From Roseibacillus ishigakijimensis (GTDB taxonomy: Bacteria > Verrucomicrobiota > Verrucomicrobiia > Verrucomicrobiales > Akkermansiaceae): a DNA stretch of 64,000 bases. A program made the position numbers and the translations under genes. Under the pieces are notes generated by a model. That model was given only the letters and a program-made list of their open reading frames with translations. It made no database searches and was not told where the DNA came from. The first letter of the stretch is position 1. Every line of letters begins with the position of its first letter. Shown here piece after piece: positions 1 to 7,832 of this stretch. The stretch is taken from the NCBI RefSeq assembly GCF_016595415.1, contig NZ_JAENIO010000015.1:1-64000 (forward strand). The letters run 5' to 3'.

Positions 1-124
1 GGCGCACCGACGTTTCGGGGTGGACGATGCTGCGGCTGCTTTCGTGATCAGTGGAGGCAGCTGCGAGCAGGATTGTTGGTGCGGCGAGATCACAGCCTTG
101 CTGGGACGTAAGCCGGGCAACAAT

Positions 125-267
125 CCCAGGGCGTTGCCCTGGGCTGATATGTGCAGCCCCTTTGGGGTTCGGGGAGTGCTTGGGGCACCGGGCCTGCGGT
201 GGGGCGGGGCCGGTGGTTTCGGTGTTTCGTGAGTAGACGTAAGCTCTGGGGCCGACGGGGCGTCGGC
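125..267. repeat. REP-like palindrome cluster at window start
   Basis: Three short perfect inverted repeats sit close together: an 8-bp stem with 3-base loop at 125-143, a CCCC-TTT-GGGG hairpin with flanking pairs at 155-169, and GCCGACG-GGG-CGTCGGC at 251-267. Clusters of this kind, reading like 'ccagggc..gccctgg' followed by 'cccctttgggg', are typical intergenic repeat DNA in Verrucomicrobia and often accompany REP-associated tyrosine transposases. The whole stretch 1-453 has no convincing coding frame: the small open frames there have no recognisable product. Confidence 0.45.
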
Positions 268-453
268 GCTACGGCCGCGTAATCTCTGACGCGAACTCTC
301 AGATTATGGTTCCCGAAGGCCAGTTCATTGCTCTCCCAAACGCAATCCTCGCTACTATCCTCGCTGGATTGCTCCTAGGGAAGGAACCAGGCAAACCTCT
401 GACAAGGGCCTCCTTTAGCACGACATCTTCGTCACCGAGAGGAAGAGCCCCTC

Positions 454-906
454 TTACTTATCAGCAGTCCAACGAGAGCATTTTTCCCAAATCTCTTCCT
501 GCTCACGGGCCATGCGGGCGGCGTCCGCTTCGCTGCGGTCATCCAGCCCGGCCAGGTGGAGAAAGCCGTGAATGAGGTAGAGGAAGGTCTCGCCCCGCAC
601 CCCCTTGCCATATTCCCCCCCACAACGGGCCGCCATCTCCACGCTGACGAGGATTTCTCCATGGGGGAAGGTGATCACATCGGTGACAGTGGGATCGTTG
701 AAGAATTCGCCATGGATCTCCGCCAAAGTGGCATCATCGACCAATGACAGCTCCAGCTCGGACAAGTCGGCGAGGCCGCTTTCCGGGTAGCGGGAGAGAA
801 CCTCGTCGCGCACGGCCGGGAGGCGGGACTCGATCCATTGCAAATCACTCTCCTGAAGCGGTTCCGCCCAGTGCACGAAGAGTTCCAGTTCGGGGGAATT
901 GCTCAT
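454..906 (-). CDS. ybeY: Endoribonuclease YbeY (rRNA maturation factor)
   Basis: A 150-residue YbeY/UPF0054 protein, the usual family length. YbeY is a cytoplasmic metal-dependent endoribonuclease involved in 16S rRNA 3'-end maturation and 70S quality control. The family signature HGxLHLxGxDH is seen at residues 113-123 as HGFLHLAGLDD: the first two zinc-binding histidines (H113, H117) are present, but the third is aspartate (D123). Asp can coordinate zinc, so the protein may still be active. The ATG start overlaps the stop of the upstream HD-domain gene in an ATGA tetranucleotide, so the two are co-translated. The PgpH-like/YbeY pairing is conserved in many bacteria and supports the assignment. 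Confidence 0.93.
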   Translation of the reverse strand: MSNSPELELFVHWAEPLQESDLQWIESRLPAVRDEVLSRYPESGLADLSELELSLVDDATLAEIHGEFFNDPTVTDVITFPHGEILVSVEMAARCGGEYGKGVRGETFLYLIHGFLHLAGLDDRSEADAARMAREQEEIWEKCSRWTADK

Positions 907-2570
907 GACGCCGTTCCTTTGCCCGACTTGGAGGGCTGACTCTCCGTCTTTTTGGCCGGAGACGGTTCCTCTCCAGTCTTCTTCTCCTCTTCGCCATTTC
1001 CGTTTCCGCGACGGTCAGCGTTCTTCTTGCCCTTCTTTTTCTCATCGGGATAGGCGATGCGGGTGTGCATCATGCTGCGCAGGGTCTTGGCAAAGACTTC
1101 CCGAATCACCTTCACTTCATTAAGGGTCAAACCGGACTCGTCAAGCTGGCCATCCTTGATCCGGGAAAGCACGATATCATCGACCAGAGCCCGAATCTTG
1201 GTGGGGGTGGGCTTGTCGAGGCTGCGGGAAGCGCTCTCCACGGCATCGGCCAGAGAGATGATGCCACTCTCGCGGGTCTGCGGCACGGGACCGGGATAGC
1301 TGAAGTTTTTCCGGTCGACCTCCACGATATCTTCATCGGAGATGTGCCCGCTATCGGCCTCCTCCTTTTGCAAACGCCTCTGCTCTTGGGCCTTGCGGTA
1401 AAAGTAGTAAACGAGCGAATCCCCGTGATGCTCCTGAATGACGTCGATGATCTCAGGCGCCAGCTTTTCCTTGATGGCCATATCGACCCCATCCTTGACG
1501 TGAGCCACGATGACAAGCGCGCTCATGGTGGGGGTGAGGTCGTCGTGGGGATTGCCTTCCACCTGATTCTCCACAAAGTAGCCTGGCTTTTTCAATTTGC
1601 CGATATCGTGGAAGTAGGCACAGACCCGGCACATGGCGGAATTGGCCCCGATGGCATCGGCGGCAGCCTCGGCAAGCTGGGAGACCATCAGGCTGTGATG
1701 AAAAGTCCCCGGCGCTTCCATCTGCATACGCTTGAGCAACTTGTGATTGAGGTCACTCATCTCCAGCCAGCTGATCTCGGTGGTGAGGAGGAAAACTCCT
1801 TCCAAGATGGGCAAGACCGCACTAACGGCCATTCCAGTGAGCAATCCCATCCCGAAAGCTACTCCCATCTGGGTGAGACAGGCCTGGGCGGCAGCACTGC
1901 CTTGCCAAAGTTGCGCCGGATCAATGGCCCCGAAGAGCAAACCGAGCACCACGCTCACCAAACCAATGTAGCAGCCCGCTCGCAGGAGCCGGCCCCGCTT
2001 CTTAACCCGCCGGGTGGCCACCACCCCGGTGTAACTGGCGACCAATCCGTAAGCGAGAAATGGCATCGCTTCCTCGGGTTCCATCAGAAGAGCCCCTAGA
2101 ATGGCGGTAAAAATAGCGGAAAACGTCCCCACCCGCTGCCCGATGAGGACAGAGTGAAACAAGGGAATCAAGGCCACCGGCATCAGAATCAAGCCGTGCA
2201 CCGGGTCCATCGCCAGCACGGCCCGCAGGATAAAAAGCTCGGCCAGCAAGCCCCCGATGACGAGGAAGGTCTTGCTACTCCGGCTCGAAGTCGCCGGGTA
2301 GTTGAAGTGGAAAATGAGGACCGCCGCCGCGAGAATGACCAGGGTCACGGTCCAGCCTGCCAGCAATTGTCCTTCGAAAGTCCCGCCTGGCATGGAGGTC
2401 ACCAGCCAGCCGGCAATCAACGCCATCAGCGAGTAGAGCCCGATGCGGACCCCCAAGCTGCTCTCGAGAGACTCGCTGACGTGGCGGTCTTCCTGCTTGC
2501 GACGTTTCCGCCCCGAGCCCAAGCCCCGGCGCGCCAAGCGCTCCCGTTTGATTTTATCGAAGAATTCCAA
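903..2570 (-). CDS. HDIG-domain membrane protein, PgpH-like (putative c-di-AMP phosphodiesterase)
   Basis: A 555-residue protein with a basic N-terminus, about seven to eight hydrophobic segments between residues 45 and 265, and a cytoplasmic HD domain. The HD metal site is visible: H291 in the GTFHHS stretch, H321-D322 in YFHDIGK, H357, and H381-H382. PgpH-type 7TM-HD proteins hydrolyse cyclic di-AMP; that activity is family knowledge, not shown here. Compared with typical PgpH proteins (over 700 residues) it lacks the large extracellular 7TMR-HDED domain at the N-terminus, so the sensing part is missing or replaced. The first start available is TTG at 2570; no in-frame ATG lies before the membrane region. 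It is co-translated with ybeY. The C-terminal tail (about 500-555) is Lys/Glu-rich and low complexity. Confidence 0.85.
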   Translation of the reverse strand: MEFFDKIKRERLARRGLGSGRKRRKQEDRHVSESLESSLGVRIGLYSLMALIAGWLVTSMPGGTFEGQLLAGWTVTLVILAAAVLIFHFNYPATSSRSSKTFLVIGGLLAELFILRAVLAMDPVHGLILMPVALIPLFHSVLIGQRVGTFSAIFTAILGALLMEPEEAMPFLAYGLVASYTGVVATRRVKKRGRLLRAGCYIGLVSVVLGLLFGAIDPAQLWQGSAAAQACLTQMGVAFGMGLLTGMAVSAVLPILEGVFLLTTEISWLEMSDLNHKLLKRMQMEAPGTFHHSLMVSQLAEAAADAIGANSAMCRVCAYFHDIGKLKKPGYFVENQVEGNPHDDLTPTMSALVIVAHVKDGVDMAIKEKLAPEIIDVIQEHHGDSLVYYFYRKAQEQRRLQKEEADSGHISDEDIVEVDRKNFSYPGPVPQTRESGIISLADAVESASRSLDKPTPTKIRALVDDIVLSRIKDGQLDESGLTLNEVKVIREVFAKTLRSMMHTRIAYPDEKKKGKKNADRRGNGNGEEEKKTGEEPSPAKKTESQPSKSGKGTAS

Positions 2571-2844
2571 AATCGATTGATTGCCCTCGCACGCAAGCTC
2601 TCGCGAGACTGGCGGCGATAGCTGCGAGGCTACACCGTCTCCTGCCGAATGCCAATCATTCGATGCAAATTCCCCAAAAGTTCCCCGCCGTCACAAAAAG
2701 CTCATCACGATGGAGTCCCGATGAAAGCAAGCGCAATCATCGACAAGAGAAAGGAGTCCTCCCGGCGGCACCGTCCTCCGGAGAGCCCCCGTTTCCCGAC
2801 GCAAGAAAACTCGACTCCACCCGCTCCCGTGCGCTAGTTCCTTC

Positions 2845-4092
2845 ATGCGCTTTTTCCTTTTTTCCCTCTTTCTCGCCACTCCCCTTGCTGCCCAGCAGGG
2901 AAGCCCGCTCCCCGACCAGGAGGAAGGCTACGAACACCTCGAGCGCTTCATCCACCTCCTCGAAGAAGTGCGGGCCCACCACCCCGAGGCCGATAAGGTC
3001 ACCTACGAGCGCCTTATCAATCACGCCCTAGAGGGCATGGTGGGTTCACTGGATCGCTTCTCGGCCTTCTACCATCCCGAGACCGCCCGCCATCTGGACC
3101 TCGAAAGCGAGGACCCGAGCGAAGCTCTGACCCTGCCCAGTCTGGGCCTCTCGCTGGCCGAGAAAGAGGGCCACATTGAACTCGCCCGCGTTTGGGAGCA
3201 TTCGGCAGCAGCCCAAGGTGGCCTGCTCGATGGCGATATCCTCCTGAGAGTGGACGGCGTAGCACCGGCGGAAGGAGACCTCCTAGCCGCGCGGACCGCT
3301 CTGAGTGCGCCCCCCGGACAAGCCGTGGTGGTAACCGTGCTTCGCCCCGCCAGCAATCTGGAAGTCGAGGCCACCCTCCTCCCCCGGGTGGTGAAGGAGC
3401 GGGCCCTGCCCGAGGCCTTCCTCCTCACCGACCAGGGAGCCCCCACCACGGGCTACGCCCGCTTGGGCGAATTCTCGGCAACGGCCGCCCGCGAGCTGGG
3501 AGCCGCCCTCGATGACCTGGAAGATCAGGGAATGAAGGCCCTCATCCTGGATCTACGGGGCAATCCCGGCGGGCTCTTGACCAGTGCGGTGGAGATTCTC
3601 GGCCTTTTCCTCCCCCCCGACAGCGAAGTAGTTACCACCCGGGGCCGCTCTCCGCAGGCCCAGACCCCGGCCCTGCGCACCCCCGCCCGCCAGCGGGTCC
3701 AACGCTCCTATCCCCTCGCCGTCCTCATCGACCGCCACTCCGCCAGCGCCTCCGAGCTGGTCGCGGGCGCATTGCAGGATCTCGCGCGCGGCACCATCGT
3801 GGGCGAAACCTCCTTTGGCAAAGGATCGGTGCAAAATGTGGTCGGTCAAGCCGGCGGCACCGCCCTCCGCCTGACCTTCGCCACCTACCACACTCCCTCC
3901 GGCCGCACCCCCCACGAGGTCGGCATCTCTCCCGACCTCGCCATCAACCTCAGCGAACGAGATCGGCAGCTTTTCGACCTTTTCCGCCTGCGCCACCAAG
4001 CCGACCCGGCCACCTTGCTACCACTGGCTTCTTGGAAAGACCCGGTCCTTTCCGCCGCTCTTGAGCTCCTGAAAAGCGAGAACAATGAGTAG
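2845..4092 (+). CDS. S41 family carboxyl-terminal processing peptidase (CtpA-like)
   Basis: A 415-residue exported serine protease. It has a signal peptide (hydrophobic residues 3-15, cleavage near AAQQ), an N-terminal helical region, a PDZ domain around residues 100-180 and an S41 catalytic domain. By alignment with E. coli Prc the catalytic serine is S301 in SASASE and the general-base lysine is K326 in SFGKGS, exactly 25 residues apart as in Prc. CTPs trim or degrade periplasmic proteins from the C-terminus. The ATG at 2845 follows about 270 bases of intergenic DNA shared with the divergent HD gene. It converges on the next gene with only 11 bases between, so read-through antisense is possible. 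Confidence 0.92.
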   Translation: MRFFLFSLFLATPLAAQQGSPLPDQEEGYEHLERFIHLLEEVRAHHPEADKVTYERLINHALEGMVGSLDRFSAFYHPETARHLDLESEDPSEALTLPSLGLSLAEKEGHIELARVWEHSAAAQGGLLDGDILLRVDGVAPAEGDLLAARTALSAPPGQAVVVTVLRPASNLEVEATLLPRVVKERALPEAFLLTDQGAPTTGYARLGEFSATAARELGAALDDLEDQGMKALILDLRGNPGGLLTSAVEILGLFLPPDSEVVTTRGRSPQAQTPALRTPARQRVQRSYPLAVLIDRHSASASELVAGALQDLARGTIVGETSFGKGSVQNVVGQAGGTALRLTFATYHTPSGRTPHEVGISPDLAINLSERDRQLFDLFRLRHQADPATLLPLASWKDPVLSAALELLKSENNE

Positions 4093-4103
4093 AGAAGAGC
4101 GCA

Positions 4104-4523
4104 TCACGGCAAGATCCGTTCGCGCAGACTCCCCGGCGGCAAAGAGCAATCCTCCCGCGCGCCCCACCAGCGGCGGCGATTGCGAGCCACCTGGTCATAG
4201 AGCTTGTCGCGAAGAGCCGGGGGAACGAAGGCGGCTACCTTTCCCAGCAAGGCCCAGGGACCGCCGAGGTGAGAAGCCAGGGCCAAGGCCGCCCGACTGC
4301 GAAACGCGACTTGCCCCGTCTCCTCATCGAAAAGAGCAAAGGTCTCTGCCTCCTCTCCGGGGCCGGGCAAATCCAAGTCTTCCCGCCGTTCGCGCGCAAA
4401 ATCACTTCCCAGCGAGGCAAACCAAAGCTTTCCCCCGCGATCCCAGCGATGACACCACCGCACCACCGCGGCGCAGAGCAGACAGTCGCCATCATAAAAA
4501 ACAATTTTTCTCCGTCCCTCCAT
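4104..4523 (-). CDS. DCC-family thiol-disulfide oxidoreductase-like protein (DUF393)
   Basis: About 139 residues from the chosen ATG at 4523; the frame stays open further upstream but the homologous part starts here, just before the FYDGDC motif. The family hallmark DxDCxxC is seen at residues 11-17 (D11, C14, C17). DCC proteins are small thioredoxin-like proteins of poorly defined function; oxidoreductase activity is only predicted. The C-terminal half matches the usual YRWxxxNR-type end of the family (here residues VARNRRRWWG). It is convergent with the S41 protease and divergent from the Gfo/Idh/MocA gene, so it is probably a single transcription unit. Confidence 0.8.
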   Translation of the reverse strand: MEGRRKIVFYDGDCLLCAAVVRWCHRWDRGGKLWFASLGSDFARERREDLDLPGPGEEAETFALFDEETGQVAFRSRAALALASHLGGPWALLGKVAAFVPPALRDKLYDQVARNRRRWWGAREDCSLPPGSLRERILP

Positions 4524-4621
4524 GGCATGACAGTCTAGCACCATCCGGGGCGAAAGAAATGCGCGCACTTGGCAAAAAGCTTGCAAGAAAAAGCGCCCCG
4601 AGCGCGTTTCAAAGGGAGCAC

Positions 4622-4650
4622 TTGACAAAAATGTCATTTTTACCTTTAAT
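4622..4650 (+). promoter_or_regulatory. Sigma70 promoter for the Gfo/Idh/MocA gene, with overlapping palindrome
   Basis: TTGACA at 4622-4627 and TTTAAT at 4645-4650 are separated by exactly 17 bases, 28 bases ahead of the ATG at 4678. The -35 box overlaps a perfect inverted repeat TGACA-AAAA-TGTCA (4623-4636), which could be an operator. This is one of the few AT-rich stretches in the region. Confidence 0.7.
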
Positions 4651-4677
4651 TAACAAAATTACCACAAGCGAACGATC

Positions 4678-5973
4678 ATGAGTCAGACCACCACCCGCCG
4701 CCAAGTATTGAAGACCGCCACCGCGGCCGGCACTCTCGCCGCCATCTCCGCCCCGCACATTGCCAAGGCGCAAGCTGGCAACAACGACACCATCAAGGTC
4801 GGCATCATCGGCTGTGGTGGCCGTGGCACCGGAGCCATCACCCAAGCGCTCAATGCCGACGCCAACACCAAGCTGTGGGCCGCTGGAGACGCCTTTCAAG
4901 ATCGTCTCGACAGCTGCTTGAGCAACATCGCTTCCTTCGAAGACCGGGCCAAAGTTCCCGCCGAGCGCCAGTTCACGGGCATTGACTGCTACCAAGGCGT
5001 TCTCGACTCGGGAGTCGACGTGGTCATCCTCACCGCGCCTCCCGGATTCCGCCCCGAGCACATTGCGGCAGCCGTCGACAAAGGCGTCCACATGTTCATC
5101 GAGAAGCCGATGGCGGTCGATCCCGCGGGTCTCCGCGCTGTGCTGGATTCGGTCAAAAAGGCCAAAGAAAAGAACCTCACCATCCAAAATGGTTTCTGCT
5201 GGCGCTTCCACCCGGCGGTGAAAGAAGCCTACGGCAAAATTCTCTCCGGTGAATACGGTCGCGTGAATGCGGTTTACGGCACCTACCTGGCCGGTCCCGT
5301 GCGCCCTCTGCCCAATGACGCCAAGAAGCCCTCCGGCATGAGCATGGTGGAATGGCAAGTGGCCAACTGGATCAACTTCGACTGGCTCTCCGGCGGCCCC
5401 CTTGTGGAGCAGGCCATCCACACCACCGACAAGGTGGCTTGGGCCATGAACGACGCCATCCCCATCGCCGCCGTCGGCAATGGAGGCAAAATCGCCCGCA
5501 CCGACCCCGGCAATGTCTATGATCACACCAACGTGACGTATGAATACGCCGACAACGTCTTCTGCCACGTGGCCCAGCGCCAGATTCAGGGCGTGCATAC
5601 CGAGGTCATCGACCGCGTCACCTGCGACGACGCCACCGTCATCGGGCCAGGTCGCTGCTATGCCAAGGACCACAAAGGCAAAATGATCTGGCGCTCGCAG
5701 CCCAAGCCCGGGGAAGAGCAAAACATGTATCAAGTCGAGCACAACGAGCTCTTCGCCGCCCTCCGGGCCGGCAAGCGCATCGATGGCGGCGAGCACATGA
5801 TCAATTCCACCGCCCACGCGCTGCTGGGGGCCTTTGCCGCCCAAACTGGCAAGCGCATCACCTGGGACGAGCTCTGGAATTCAGAACTGGATCTAGCCCC
5901 CGAAGGACTGACCTTCAAAGACGACTTCGAGCCCCAGCCCCTGCCCATTCCCGGAAAATTCTCTCTGGCCTAA
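4678..5973 (+). CDS. Gfo/Idh/MocA family oxidoreductase, Tat-exported
   Basis: A 431-residue NAD(P)-dependent oxidoreductase. The N-terminus TTRRQVLKTATAAG is a twin-arginine signal (RR at 7-8) followed by a hydrophobic stretch and AKA cleavage site near residue 33, so the folded, cofactor-loaded enzyme is predicted to be exported. The Rossmann nucleotide motif GCGGRGTG lies at about residues 45-52, and the family EKP motif occurs in FIEKPMAVD around residue 143. Members act on sugars or sugar-like compounds; the substrate cannot be read from sequence. Large numbers of Tat-exported Gfo/Idh/MocA proteins are characteristic of Planctomycetes and Verrucomicrobia. It stands alone between its own promoter and terminator. 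Confidence 0.92.
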   Translation: MSQTTTRRQVLKTATAAGTLAAISAPHIAKAQAGNNDTIKVGIIGCGGRGTGAITQALNADANTKLWAAGDAFQDRLDSCLSNIASFEDRAKVPAERQFTGIDCYQGVLDSGVDVVILTAPPGFRPEHIAAAVDKGVHMFIEKPMAVDPAGLRAVLDSVKKAKEKNLTIQNGFCWRFHPAVKEAYGKILSGEYGRVNAVYGTYLAGPVRPLPNDAKKPSGMSMVEWQVANWINFDWLSGGPLVEQAIHTTDKVAWAMNDAIPIAAVGNGGKIARTDPGNVYDHTNVTYEYADNVFCHVAQRQIQGVHTEVIDRVTCDDATVIGPGRCYAKDHKGKMIWRSQPKPGEEQNMYQVEHNELFAALRAGKRIDGGEHMINSTAHALLGAFAAQTGKRITWDELWNSELDLAPEGLTFKDDFEPQPLPIPGKFSLA

Positions 5974-6010
5974 GCCCCCTGTGGCGCCATCCTGGCCAGA
6001 GCCCTTTCGG

Positions 6011-6040
6011 AAAAAGCCCGTCATCCGGCGGGCTTTTTTT
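6011..6040 (+). terminator. Intrinsic terminator after the Gfo/Idh/MocA gene
   Basis: A ten-base stem (AAAAAGCCCG paired with CGGGCTTTTT) with an eight-base loop ends in a run of T, 38 bases after the stop codon. The stem is A-tailed on the left, so it could also work in the other direction, though no minus-strand gene ends here. Confidence 0.85.
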
Positions 6041-6077
6041 CCGCCAACCCACCGCACATCCGCCCTCCTTTCTTGAT

Positions 6078-7256
6078 ATGAAAATCGCACCCCTGTTTGC
6101 CGCCACCTTCCTCGTCGGCCCCCTCTATGGCGAATCCACTACCGGACTCGCCCCCACCGTCACCATTCTGCCCCAGACTCCGGCCGAGCTCCCGGCCCCT
6201 GACCAACTGGAAATCAGCCGCAAGATTCACGCCCTCATCGTTGCCAAAGCCAAGGAAGAAGCTTCTCACGAGAACTACGAAGTGCCCGTCCCCAAGGCCG
6301 GAGACAAGCCCCTTAAGCTCATTGCCATCCCTGGTGGCAGCTTTCTCATGGGTTCGCCCGCAGAGGAAGAGGGCCGCAATGAAGACGAAGGCCCTCAGCA
6401 AAAGGTCACCATCGCTCCCTTCTGGATGAGCCCGACCGAAATCACCTGGGCCCACTACAACCCTTTCTGGCAAAACAATGTCGAGACCTATCCCCGCAAC
6501 AAGGATGGCACCATCGACACCAACGAGGATCGCTACGTGCCGGAAAAGCCGGACCTCGAAAAACACCCCCTCATCGACGCCGTCTCCCAGCCTACGACCC
6601 AGATCATGGATCAGTTCCTCAATGGCGAATTCATCCACAGCGATGAATACCCCGCGATGAACATGACCAATCATGCGGCCGCCAAGTTCTGCCAATGGCT
6701 CTCCGCCCAGACCGGCCATTTCTACCGCCTCCCCACCGAGGCCGAGTGGGAATACGCCTGCCGCGCGGGCACCACCACCGCCTATTCCTTCGGCGATGAT
6801 GCCAGCCAGTTGGGCGACTTTGCCTGGTTCGTGGACAATGGCGACTTCACCTATCATCCGGTAGCGGGCAAGAAGCCGAATCCCTGGGGCCTCTACGACA
6901 TGCACGGCAACGTCGCCGAGTGGACCATCGACCAGTATGCCGCCGACTCGATCGCCAAACTACCAGAAAATGTCACCAATCCCTGGGTCTACCCCACCAA
7001 GCGCTACCCGCGGGTGATCCGGGGTGGCTCCTGGGACCACGACGCCACGGGACTCCGCTCCGCCGCCCGGGCCCAGTCGGACAAAAACTTGAAAATGCGC
7101 GATCCCCAGATTCCCAAGTCTGTCTGGTATCACACCGGCGGCCAACACGTCGGCTTCCGCGTAGTGCGCCCGCTGGAGATTCCCTCTGCCGAAGAGATGC
7201 ACCTCTTCTGGAACACCGACTACCTGACCCCCGAGCGCACCGCCGAGGATCTGTAG
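6078..7256 (+). CDS. Secreted SUMF1/formylglycine-generating-enzyme-fold protein
   Basis: A 392-residue protein with a signal peptide (first 18 residues) and an FGE-sulfatase domain beginning at GGSFLMGS (about 86-93) and including the DMHGNVAEW and RGGSW signatures. In catalytic aerobic FGE a cysteine precedes AAR near the C-terminus; here the corresponding stretch reads RSAARAQSD with no cysteine, so it is unlikely to be a genuine formylglycine-generating enzyme. Relatives of this fold serve other exported roles. The domain is interrupted by an insertion of about 60 residues around 150-205. A sulfatase needing formylglycine is encoded 56 kb away, but nothing links the two directly. Confidence 0.85.
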   Translation: MKIAPLFAATFLVGPLYGESTTGLAPTVTILPQTPAELPAPDQLEISRKIHALIVAKAKEEASHENYEVPVPKAGDKPLKLIAIPGGSFLMGSPAEEEGRNEDEGPQQKVTIAPFWMSPTEITWAHYNPFWQNNVETYPRNKDGTIDTNEDRYVPEKPDLEKHPLIDAVSQPTTQIMDQFLNGEFIHSDEYPAMNMTNHAAAKFCQWLSAQTGHFYRLPTEAEWEYACRAGTTTAYSFGDDASQLGDFAWFVDNGDFTYHPVAGKKPNPWGLYDMHGNVAEWTIDQYAADSIAKLPENVTNPWVYPTKRYPRVIRGGSWDHDATGLRSAARAQSDKNLKMRDPQIPKSVWYHTGGQHVGFRVVRPLEIPSAEEMHLFWNTDYLTPERTAEDL

Positions 7257-7310
7257 ATTCTCCGGCTCACGCCACCGGGCCCGGCGTTCCTTCAGGGCCC
7301 ACTCTCCCCT

Positions 7311-7628
7311 TCACCCCCTTTGGCCCTGGCACTGCCAACACTCGGCCAAGGAGTCGGGGACCTTTTCCCCACAGGCTGAACAAATCCAATCCTCGCCCAG
7401 AGGCTCGTTTTCCCTGGCCAAGTAGTCCTTCACCAGCTCCACGGCCCTTTTTTCATCCTCAGGATGAACCACACAAAGCGCGGGATAAAACTCCGGAATG
7501 GGAATCTCACTCAAGCCAGACATGGTCAGATTCCGGTTACGCAGAAAAACTTCGATCCCTTCGCTCTTCAAGAGCGATTCCAGCAAACCCACCCGGGCGT
7601 GATCGCGATGGCGATAAATCTCTCTCAT
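7311..7628 (-). CDS. DUF2007 protein with C-terminal zinc ribbon
   Basis: A 105-residue cytoplasmic protein. The N-terminal 75 residues match the DUF2007 ('putative signal transducing protein') pattern, a small ferredoxin-like fold that begins with a REIYRH-type strand followed by LLESLLKSEGIEV. The C-terminus carries two CxxC pairs (CSAC and CWQC), a probable zinc ribbon. I chose the second ATG (7628) because it overlaps the stop of the preceding small membrane protein in an ATGA junction; another ATG sits two codons upstream. It is the last gene of the type II secretion operon, but a role in secretion is unproven. Confidence 0.75.
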   Translation of the reverse strand: MREIYRHRDHARVGLLESLLKSEGIEVFLRNRNLTMSGLSEIPIPEFYPALCVVHPEDEKRAVELVKDYLARENEPLGEDWICSACGEKVPDSLAECWQCQGQRG

Positions 7629-7810
7629 TCCCAATCATTCCCCTCCAGCACGCTCTTGCCGATGAGAATTGCTCCCGCAATGGCACAAAAAGAGCCTCCG
7701 AGGAGGCTCAAGGTGAGACCAACCGGGCCTTCGAGCGGTCCCCTCCCCCCGGCGAGGTAAATCCCCACCCCGAGCAAGAGAAAGATGATGCCGAAGACCC
7801 GCTTGATCAT
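7625..7810 (-). CDS. Small two-helix membrane protein
   Basis: Sixty-one residues from the ATG at 7810 (MIKRVFG). Two hydrophobic segments, roughly residues 5-22 and 30-50, are separated by a Gly/Pro-rich turn. No recognisable family. It sits between gspD and the DUF2007 gene on the same strand, with a 22-base gap from the gspD stop and a four-base overlap with the next start, so it is very probably in the same operon. The reading frame extends further upstream inside gspD, but that extension is Arg/Ser-rich shadow sequence. Confidence 0.6.
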   Translation of the reverse strand: MIKRVFGIIFLLLGVGIYLAGGRGPLEGPVGLTLSLLGGSFCAIAGAILIGKSVLEGNDWE

Positions 7811-7832
7811 GTGAAGAGAAAGGGAAGGCCCC

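Noticed and set aside
4609-5844. Open frame of 411 codons opposite the Gfo/Idh/MocA gene
   Set aside because: Antisense shadow; the plus strand has a Tat signal and nucleotide-binding motif behind a clear promoter.
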